From: Candidatus Babeliales bacterium
GTDB taxonomy: Bacteria; Babelota; Babeliae; Babelales; Vermiphilaceae
Assembly: GCA_020050795.1 (NCBI GenBank)
Contig: JAGVKD010000004.1
Location: forward strand, 115,979-179,978
DNA: 64,000 nt
Direction: 5' to 3'
The translations under genes were made by a program, and so were the position numbers. Under the pieces are notes generated by a model that saw only the letters and a program-made list of their open reading frames with translations, was not told the DNA's origin and made no database searches. Of the stretch, positions 17,774-24,515 are shown in pieces (positions within the stretch are counted from its first letter, which is position 1; every line of letters begins with the position of its first letter).

Positions 17774-18295
17774 ATGATTCCTGTTGAATATTCTTATCCG
17801 ATTGAGCTTACGTATCCTTCCTATATTGATTCTAATCATTACGGTTTATGTTTAAAGGCCGCGGCTGATTTGCCAAAGGGGACTCTCGTGGCGGCTCCTG
17901 ATTTTGAAGAAACAGATAAAGAATATATTGCAGAGCATGATTCGATTGATCATAGGCACATAGTGCTGTTGCATGTTTCTCCAGAAGGAGCGCCTATTTG
18001 GGCTAGAGTGCGAGGCAAATGGGCCTATTGCAATCATTCTTGTGATCCCAATTGTTCTCTTGCTCCCAACTGGGAAATTATTACTGATCGTAATGTGCGC
18101 CAGGGAGAAGAATTAACAATGGCGTATGATGCTTTTATACCCAATTTTCCTTGGCCAGAGTCATGGAATTTTGTCTGCTTATGTGGTGCGGAAAATTGTA
18201 AAAAAATCATCAATGAATATAGAATGGATATTGTTAGTTCGGCAATGAGGCTATTGCATCGCAGATGTTTACTACACTTTCAATCAGGCACGTAA
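17774..18295 (+). CDS. SET-domain protein (putative lysine methyltransferase)
   Basis: 173 residues, almost only a SET domain. SET proteins move methyl groups from S-adenosylmethionine to protein lysines and are mainly known from eukaryotes and some intracellular bacteria. Signature parts are all visible: CNHSCDPNC at 86-94 (the N-H-S core at 87-89), GEELTMAYD at 111-119 with the catalytic Tyr118, and a post-SET-like WNFVCLCGAENC at 131-142 whose three Cys plus Cys90 could bind zinc. No signal peptide or membrane segment is seen, so export to a host would need another route. Maf starts 2 bp after the stop, suggesting co-transcription. Substrate unknown: host chromatin or a bacterial protein such as the basic protein encoded at 50890 are both possible. 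Confidence 0.85.
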   Translation: MIPVEYSYPIELTYPSYIDSNHYGLCLKAAADLPKGTLVAAPDFEETDKEYIAEHDSIDHRHIVLLHVSPEGAPIWARVRGKWAYCNHSCDPNCSLAPNWEIITDRNVRQGEELTMAYDAFIPNFPWPESWNFVCLCGAENCKKIINEYRMDIVSSAMRLLHRRCLLHFQSGT

Positions 18296-18297
18296 AA

Positions 18298-18915
18298 ATG
18301 AAATCTAACTACATACTTCTTCTCGCTTCATCATCTAAATCCCGTCAATTATTATTAAAAGAATCCAAGATTCCATTTCAGCTTGTTGCTCAAGATGCGG
18401 ATGAATCGCAGTATGATCGGCAATTTTCATTGCAGCAGGTTGTTGAGCATATTGCACGATTCAAAATGGATCACGCTATTTTGCCAAAGGGACAAAAAGA
18501 AGGTGATCTTTGTTTTGTGCTAACTGCAGATACATTATCGCAAGATTTGAATGGCGTTATTCACGGCAAGCCAGCTGATCGCGCTGATGCAATTGCGAAA
18601 ATAAAAGCAGCACGCAATGGTGCGAAACTGTGCACCGCTTTTTGCTTGGATAAAAAAGTATGGCGCAATAATGCATGGCACATTGCAACGCGCATTGAAC
18701 GTGCCGTGTTTGCAGAATATACCTTTATTATTTCCGATGAATGGATTGATAATTATCTGAATAATGTTGCCTTCCATGGTTGTTCAAATGCGATCGCCGT
18801 TGAAGGATACGGGTGGCAATTTTTGAAAGAAGTACACGGTTCATACACAAGCATTATGGGATTGCCGGTATATGAAGTGCGCGAAGCGTTAGAAGAAATT
18901 GGCTTCTTTAACTAA
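18298..18915 (+). CDS. maf: Maf-family nucleotide pyrophosphatase
   Basis: 205 residues from ATG 18298, two bases after the SET gene stop; the open frame reaches back 11 codons into that gene but this ATG opens the conserved N-terminus. Landmarks: LLASSSKSRQLLLKE, the T-A-D-T-L catalytic region, HGKPADRADAI, and the C-terminal GSYTSIMGLPVYEVREAL. Maf proteins hydrolyse non-canonical or standard nucleoside triphosphates to monophosphates and influence septation. The last 8 bp overlap the end of the convergent nagZ-like gene, and no terminator is visible between the two. Confidence 0.88.
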   Translation: MKSNYILLLASSSKSRQLLLKESKIPFQLVAQDADESQYDRQFSLQQVVEHIARFKMDHAILPKGQKEGDLCFVLTADTLSQDLNGVIHGKPADRADAIAKIKAARNGAKLCTAFCLDKKVWRNNAWHIATRIERAVFAEYTFIISDEWIDNYLNNVAFHGCSNAIAVEGYGWQFLKEVHGSYTSIMGLPVYEVREALEEIGFFN

Positions 18916-20518
18916 ATGATAATCCAAGACCGGCATGAAATTCTGCTGATGCCGTGACGGGTAATTGTCCTTGGGGATTGAGCATGCCTCTAATGGCATC
19001 GATTGCGCCTTGCTGCGCATCAATATCTTCTTCATAGGCAACTATAATCGCATCAGCTTTTACAAATGCTGGTAGGGCGTATGGACTGCCTAAAAGTACA
19101 ACAATTTTTTTCCCGCGGATTTTTTCAATAGTTTTTTGTAGTTTCGAATGTCCATTGTCTTTTTCTTCATGTTGCAATTCAATCATCGCCTGTTTGTTGA
19201 TGCCTGATACCACAATAATATGCACCGATTCGCGACCATTGTTTCCCTGTGAAAAATGTTCTCTGAAAAGCATTTCGTTTTTATCATCACCAATGAACGT
19301 TAGGCGTATATCGTATTTCTTGCTGTCGAGTGGTAATAGGGCATTCTCATTTTTTACTAGAGTGATTGCATTTCGATACAATGTTTTTTTGAGTGCAAGC
19401 GCTCGTTTGTTGTGAAAATTATACCTTTGTTTAGGACGAGATATGTGTTTTTTTGCCGCGAGAATTCGTGCAACATGACTATCGATTTCGTCTTCTGATA
19501 ATGTGCCAGCAGCAAGTGCGGATTTTATGTGGAATATCGCTTGTTCGATTTCCACGGGCGCAATGAGCAGATCATTGCCAGCAAGCAATGCAAGAAGTTC
19601 GAGTGTGCCCGGTGCATAATGGAGTGTAACGCCACGCATGCCAAGACCATCAGTAACAATCAATCCATTGAATTTATATTTTTTTCTGAGCAAATCAGTT
19701 ACCACTTTTTTTGACAAACTTGTGGGTACTGTTTTTGCTTCAGTTAATGCGGGAACTGCTAAATGCGCAGTCATAATTGCATCAACGCCTTTTTTGATCA
19801 GTGACCTGAATGGCAACAATTCAACAGCATCAAGTCGTTTTTTGTTATGACTAATGAGTGGCAGGCTCAAGTGAGAATCAGTTCCTGTATCGCCGTGCCC
19901 TGGAAAATGTTTTGCGCATGAAAGAGTTCCGGCAGATTGCAGACCTTGCGAAAAATAGGTTGCCTTGCGTGCAACAAGGTTAGGGTCTTCGCCAAATGAT
20001 CGGTCATGAATGATAGGATTTTTGGGATTGTTATTTACATCTGCAACCGGTGCAAGATTTATGTGCACGCCGAGTGCACTGCATTGTTTGCCAATTTCTT
20101 CGCCCATTTCATAGATGAGATAATCGTTCTCTTCAGATAGTGCACCGAGAGTCATCGCGTGGGGGAATCGAAGTGCATCTTGCAAGCGCATACTCAAGCC
20201 CCATTCAAAATCTTGACCAATCAGAAGTGGAATATCGCTCGCTTGTTGAAATCGTTTGGTCATTGCAATTTGTTCCTGGATAAGACCACCACCCAAGAAA
20301 ATAACGCCGCCGACATGATAATTCCTTATCATTGCTTCGACATAGTTTGGATTCATAGTGTAGGGAGACTGTGCCATGAAAGCTTTATTCAGATCGGTGT
20401 TGGAAACGGCAGCAATCATAAAGAGCTGGCCGATTTTTTGGTCTAGGGTGAGATCTGATAATGAGGTCGGGCAGCTGGTTGCAGTATGAAGAATAAGGCA
20501 AAGAAAGAAACGCTTCAT
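18908..20518 (-). CDS. nagZ: glycoside hydrolase family 3, NagZ-type beta-N-acetylglucosaminidase
   Basis: 536 residues from ATG 20518, chosen because it starts a signal-like segment (MKRFFLCLILHTATSCP) and has AGGAG upstream; the open frame is 17 codons longer. The NagZ signature KHFPGHGDTGTDSH spans 203-216, containing the Asp214-Ser-His216 dyad that separates NagZ from other GH3 enzymes. The nucleophile is Asp290 in VTDGLGM. NagZ removes GlcNAc from muropeptides. Beyond the TIM barrel there is a second domain of about 170 residues, as in the two-domain GH3 enzymes such as Bacillus NagZ. The signal-like start with Cys16 could mean a secreted or lipid-anchored protein. It may recycle wall fragments or attack host amino-sugar glycans. 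Confidence 0.86.
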   Translation of the reverse strand: MKRFFLCLILHTATSCPTSLSDLTLDQKIGQLFMIAAVSNTDLNKAFMAQSPYTMNPNYVEAMIRNYHVGGVIFLGGGLIQEQIAMTKRFQQASDIPLLIGQDFEWGLSMRLQDALRFPHAMTLGALSEENDYLIYEMGEEIGKQCSALGVHINLAPVADVNNNPKNPIIHDRSFGEDPNLVARKATYFSQGLQSAGTLSCAKHFPGHGDTGTDSHLSLPLISHNKKRLDAVELLPFRSLIKKGVDAIMTAHLAVPALTEAKTVPTSLSKKVVTDLLRKKYKFNGLIVTDGLGMRGVTLHYAPGTLELLALLAGNDLLIAPVEIEQAIFHIKSALAAGTLSEDEIDSHVARILAAKKHISRPKQRYNFHNKRALALKKTLYRNAITLVKNENALLPLDSKKYDIRLTFIGDDKNEMLFREHFSQGNNGRESVHIIVVSGINKQAMIELQHEEKDNGHSKLQKTIEKIRGKKIVVLLGSPYALPAFVKADAIIVAYEEDIDAQQGAIDAIRGMLNPQGQLPVTASAEFHAGLGLSFS

Positions 20519-20548
20519 GAAATAAATACTCCTAAGGACAAAAAATAT

Positions 20549-20567
20549 GGCGGGGAATTTCCCCGCC
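20549..20567 (-). terminator. terminator after the 157-residue gene
   Basis: An 8-bp GC-only-plus-one stem with a 3-nt loop (20549-20567) directly after the stop at 20572. On the minus strand it is followed by a T run. It isolates nagZ from the upstream genes. Confidence 0.8.
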
Positions 20568-20571
20568 AATT

Positions 20572-21045
20572 TTAATTTGATGCACTTTTTTTATTCGGTC
20601 GCCAACGGCGAAGCAGTTCTCTAAAGAGCAGCTCTTTTGGATCTGCAGTTGGCTTGCGCTCTATTGCAGAAGCAGCTTTTTCCAAGCTTGTTTCCACCGT
20701 CACGGTGTCGTACAAGTTCATGTCGATCTGATCTACTGTTGCCAGCAAATCGTTTTCGCGTGCTCGTTGTTTCATTTGTTTATGCATTGCTTCAAGCATG
20801 AAAACTTCCAACGCGGTGAAGAAATCCACGATTCCCTGCTGCATCTCTTCGAGTGCTTCTTCTTGGGACTCGCCGCCATGCCGCTTGTTTTTAAGCTCTT
20901 TATCAAGGCCGGCACCAATTGCTTGGTGTACAAGAGCTTCAAGATCATCTTGGCCATTTTCAACAAGCCAACGCAATAATGCGAGTAGCTCATAAGAAAG
21001 TACAAACTGTGCTGTGGCGTCTGTTGAGAATCTGTCATTATTCAT
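20572..21045 (-). CDS. hypothetical cytoplasmic helical protein
   Basis: 157 residues from ATG 21045, which has AAGGAT upstream; an earlier in-frame ATG lies 10 codons before. Not recognised. The sequence is acidic and strongly helical, with no signal peptide and no membrane segment. Residues about 10-60 contain a hydrophobic helix (FVLSYELLALLRWLVENG); the rest alternates charged helices, and it ends in a basic tail (RRWRPNKKSASN). It lies between htpX and a terminator, in the same direction as htpX and hspR with 62 bp to htpX, so it may be the last gene of a stress operon. Confidence 0.6.
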   Translation of the reverse strand: MNNDRFSTDATAQFVLSYELLALLRWLVENGQDDLEALVHQAIGAGLDKELKNKRHGGESQEEALEEMQQGIVDFFTALEVFMLEAMHKQMKQRARENDLLATVDQIDMNLYDTVTVETSLEKAASAIERKPTADPKELLFRELLRRWRPNKKSASN

Positions 21046-21107
21046 AACGGTATCCTTTGCGTTGAAAGGGTACAACGGGCTTATGTCGATTACAGGATAC
21101 TGCTTTT

Positions 21108-21989
21108 TCAGTAATTACGGAACTTTTTAGCATATAAATCGCGTAGACGCTGTATTCTCGCCTTCATTGGCGGATGGGTTGAGAACAAATTTAGGAACCC
21201 ACTACCCAAAAATGGATTGACGATGAACATATGAGCGGTTGATGCTTTTTGTGTTTCGTTGCTGTCCAAATGAGCATCGGGAATATGGTTCTGTAGCTTC
21301 TCTAATGCTGAAGCGAGTGCCAATGGATCTTGGCAACAATCTGCGCCAGTTTCATCTGCCAAATATTCGCGAGAACGGGATATGGCCAATTGGATCAGAG
21401 TTGCTGCAAGCGGCATCAAGAGGCCTACTAAAAACATAAAGAGCACGCTGTTGCCACCGCGCTTGCGATCGCCACTCATAGATCCCCAGAAAGCCATGTT
21501 GCGCATCCAGTAGGCCAGGTAACCAATAGCACTGGCTAGGACTGCGGCAACACTGCTGACTAAAATGTCTCTATTTTTTACGTGAGAAAGCTCGTGAGCC
21601 AGTACGCCACGAAGTTCATCTTTGTCTAAAATTTTTAAGATGCCTGTTGTCACAGCGACTGATGCGTGGGCAGGGTTGCGGCCTGTTGCAAATGCGTTTG
21701 CCATAGGGGTTTGGATGAGCCACAATTTTGGCATAGGAATACGCATTGTTCTTGCAAGATCTTCAACCATACTATAGACCCAGTCATACTGCTGCGGATC
21801 GAGAGGCTTTGCCCCATAGATACGCAAAACAATTTTGTCTGAGAAAAAGTAGGCAATACCATTCATGGCCAATGAGAAAATGAGTGCGAATTGAATCCCG
21901 GATGTGCCCCCTATAAGGTTACCAAGAAACAAAAGAAGGCCGGTTAAGGCGCCAAGCAAAATAACTGTTTTTATACGATTGAAAATCAT
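21108..21989 (-). CDS. htpX: HtpX membrane zinc metalloprotease
   Basis: 293 residues, usual HtpX length. Two hydrophobic segments at the N-terminus (about 8-25 and 32-50) and two in the middle anchor it in the inner membrane. The M48 zinc motif is HELSH at 132-136, and the third ligand is likely the Glu of REYLADETGAD near residue 205. HtpX degrades misfolded membrane proteins together with FtsH. It is 8 bp downstream of the HspR-like gene on the same strand, so transcription with a heat-shock regulator fits its known stress role. The ATG follows an AGGGGGA-type site. Confidence 0.94.
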   Translation of the reverse strand: MIFNRIKTVILLGALTGLLLFLGNLIGGTSGIQFALIFSLAMNGIAYFFSDKIVLRIYGAKPLDPQQYDWVYSMVEDLARTMRIPMPKLWLIQTPMANAFATGRNPAHASVAVTTGILKILDKDELRGVLAHELSHVKNRDILVSSVAAVLASAIGYLAYWMRNMAFWGSMSGDRKRGGNSVLFMFLVGLLMPLAATLIQLAISRSREYLADETGADCCQDPLALASALEKLQNHIPDAHLDSNETQKASTAHMFIVNPFLGSGFLNLFSTHPPMKARIQRLRDLYAKKFRNY

Positions 21990-21997
21990 GGATCCCC

Positions 21998-22474
21998 CTA
22001 GTCTTCGTCAAATGTTATTTCCCAATTTTCGACTGAATCGTCTGAATCGTTGTCGGGATTAACTTCTATATCAACAGCGGCAATTTTCCCTTGGGTGCCC
22101 TTTTCCTGTTTGAGAGTCAAAAGGCGCTGCGCGCTGGCTTGAATTGATGCTTTTGATGTTTCAACTTGTTTATCTAATTCTTCTTGAGTGGTTTCAAACA
22201 TCTTATTCATATCTTTTTGCATTTTGCTGATTTGTTTTTTCAGCTTCAAAATCATCTCAACCCCAGCAAGATTGATGCCCAAATCATGTGTTAAATGGAT
22301 AACTTCCTCGAGTTGATCAATATCTTCCTCTGAGAATAGTCGCGTATTGCCTTCGGATCGCTTGGGAGTGATAAGACCTTGCTTTTCATACAGGCGGATA
22401 GTTTGCTGGTGAACCTCAAACATTTTGGCCACCGCGGAGATGGAAAAGTATCCTTTTTTCCGTCTCGTTTTCAT
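21998..22474 (-). CDS. HspR-like MerR-family heat-shock regulator
   Basis: 158 residues. An N-terminal winged helix-turn-helix of MerR type (FSISAVAKMFEVHQQTIRLY, then EKQGLITPKRSEGNTRLFSEED) is followed by LTHDLGINLAGVEMILKL, a signature of HspR-type proteins. A long coiled coil covers about 75-125, and the tail is acidic. HspR represses dnaK and clpB operons in actinobacteria and epsilonproteobacteria through HAIR sites. Here it precedes htpX with an 8-bp gap. A perfect HAIR site was not found at either htpX/hspR or dnaK. Regulation of htpX is the most direct inference. Confidence 0.82.
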   Translation of the reverse strand: MKTRRKKGYFSISAVAKMFEVHQQTIRLYEKQGLITPKRSEGNTRLFSEEDIDQLEEVIHLTHDLGINLAGVEMILKLKKQISKMQKDMNKMFETTQEELDKQVETSKASIQASAQRLLTLKQEKGTQGKIAAVDIEVNPDNDSDDSVENWEITFDED

Positions 22475-22689
22475 AGTTTTTAACCATTACATAATAAATG
22501 TTTTTTGTATGCTTCACTCCCATCAGTCTAACACATTTTTTTTGACAAATCATGGGGTAGATGACGCTAGCCAGAGAGGAGATAATAGGTCTAATCATTG
22601 AAAGGTTTCAAGAGCTTGCAGCGGCGAGGAATATTGTCTAGGCTTGGATCCCATGAGAGTATGTATCAAGATTGTTATAGGAGTAGTAT

Positions 22690-24507
22690 ATGAAGATCCG
22701 TTATTTAATTCTTCTTCTTGCCGTTAGTAGTGTGCAATTATTTGGATTTGGATCTCAAACCTTTTTTGGCACACGATCACAAGCCGTAAATGCTGCACGT
22801 GATATTGTGGGGATCCAACGCCTTATTCCACACCTCTATGATCATTCTTCAAGCAAACCTGTACGGAAAAAAGAGAAACAGCAGGGCGATCGTCCTGTTC
22901 AGCGATGGTCAGAAGGGCGCAAAAAGTCTGATGAAAAACCAGTCATGCAAGATGCTGACTACCAAAGCTACACCGTTCTTTCAGCAACTGCAGAGTATAA
23001 TCACTCATTTCATCCAGACCGCATTCGTGAATTCTTGTTTGGCTGCGAAAAATGTTTAGTTTTCTCAGGAAGTCGCTCTGCGAATCGTGGTAAAAATGAC
23101 ATTCTCGCAGATTATTTTGGCCTGCCAGCAGACTTTAAAAGTACAGTGCAATTTAAGCCAGTGATTATGAATGCGGTAATCGATTTTAATGCTTTCTGGG
23201 GCCTTGATGATTTGTTGCCAGGCCTTTATGTTCGTTTTGATATACCGATTATTCATACGCGATGGGATTTGAATCTTTGTGAAACGGTGGATAACCCAGG
23301 TACCGATTTTCATCCAGCAGGCTACATGGGGCCAGTGCGTCTAGAGCGAAATCGCCTTGCAGAAAATGTTCGGCAGGCATTCGGTGGATTCAAATTTGGT
23401 GATGTATGCGATCCATTGCGCTATGGAAAAATTTGTGGTGCGCAAAGTTTGACCCATCTAGGAGAAATGTACGTTACCTTTGGTTGGAACTATGTTGACC
23501 GTGCTTGGTGGCATGCCGGTGTGAGTCTACGCACCGCTATAAAAACATGTGGTCAATCAAAAGCAGAATATTTATTCGAACCGCTCGCGGGTAATGGCGG
23601 TCATTGGGGCTTGGGTGCTGGGTTTACTGGCCATGTCGATTGTTGGGAAAATGGTGATCACAAGATTGCGTTCTATGCTGATTTGAACATTGATCATTTA
23701 TTTAGTTCTAAGCAAAAACGTTCATATGATTTGAAAAATAATGGAAATGGTAGTCGTTATATTCTTGTGGAACAACTTCGCTTTCCAACATACGATCTAG
23801 TAGTCGGCGGTGTTCCTGCGCAGCTGCAATATCAAGGATGCCTAACGCCGGCGATTAACCAAACAACACTCGATACTCGCATTAGCATTGCCGCACAAAT
23901 GGATTGTGTTATCAAACTTGCGTATCAATATAAGGCTTGGGAACTTGATTTAGGCTATAATGCTTATTTTCGTACTGCAGAATCATGTGATTGCCGCGCA
24001 ACGTTGCCGACAAATTCCTTTGCTCTAAAAGGCGATGCACAGCTCTATGGATTTGATCTTATTTCAGACAAGCGAACACCAGTTAACGCAACACAAAGTC
24101 AGGCAACTCTACACGCGGGACAAGGAGCTACCAATTTTGTTGGAGTGAGTCCGTTTGCAAATAGCAATGCTGATAATGCTGCAGGTGCTCAAGATGCAGC
24201 AGCGGCTAACTTAGTTCAGTTAACAATAGAAGATGCGGCAGCTCTGAGCGCGGTGATTACACAAATTGATGGGTCTAATCTTCCTGTGTTGTTGACTGAT
24301 AATGATATCAATCAATGTTCAGCATTATTGCCTAAGGCTTTTTCCAATAAGTTTTTTGTGAATGTTACTCACATGTGGCAAGACGTATCCTGCATAGTTC
24401 CTTACATAGCGGCGGGTGCATCAGCTGAATTTGCCGCCACACGGGCGCAAAAAAATAGTGCATCTTCTGCATGGGCGGTGTGGGTCAAAGGCGGATTTAG
24501 CTACTAG
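22690..24507 (+). CDS. outer-membrane-type paralogue coupled to a proline-rich protein (copy 6)
   Basis: 605 residues; signal peptide MKIRYLILLLAVSSVQLFGFG; AGGAG is well placed before the ATG. It has the family blocks: TRSQAVNAARDIVG, CLVFSGSRSANRG, ILADYFGLPADFKSTVQF, KRSYDLKNN, VNATQSQATLHAG and C-terminal SAWAVWVKGGFSY. It differs from copies 1-5 by strand, location, and a basic insert at about residues 55-85 (KPVRKKEKQQGDRPVQRW and following) not present in the others. The next gene starts 8 bp after its stop with no terminator between, so both are translated from one message. An outer membrane partner for that protein is an attractive but unproved idea. Confidence 0.75.
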   Translation: MKIRYLILLLAVSSVQLFGFGSQTFFGTRSQAVNAARDIVGIQRLIPHLYDHSSSKPVRKKEKQQGDRPVQRWSEGRKKSDEKPVMQDADYQSYTVLSATAEYNHSFHPDRIREFLFGCEKCLVFSGSRSANRGKNDILADYFGLPADFKSTVQFKPVIMNAVIDFNAFWGLDDLLPGLYVRFDIPIIHTRWDLNLCETVDNPGTDFHPAGYMGPVRLERNRLAENVRQAFGGFKFGDVCDPLRYGKICGAQSLTHLGEMYVTFGWNYVDRAWWHAGVSLRTAIKTCGQSKAEYLFEPLAGNGGHWGLGAGFTGHVDCWENGDHKIAFYADLNIDHLFSSKQKRSYDLKNNGNGSRYILVEQLRFPTYDLVVGGVPAQLQYQGCLTPAINQTTLDTRISIAAQMDCVIKLAYQYKAWELDLGYNAYFRTAESCDCRATLPTNSFALKGDAQLYGFDLISDKRTPVNATQSQATLHAGQGATNFVGVSPFANSNADNAAGAQDAAAANLVQLTIEDAAALSAVITQIDGSNLPVLLTDNDINQCSALLPKAFSNKFFVNVTHMWQDVSCIVPYIAAGASAEFAATRAQKNSASSAWAVWVKGGFSY

Positions 24508-24515
24508 GAGATGTG

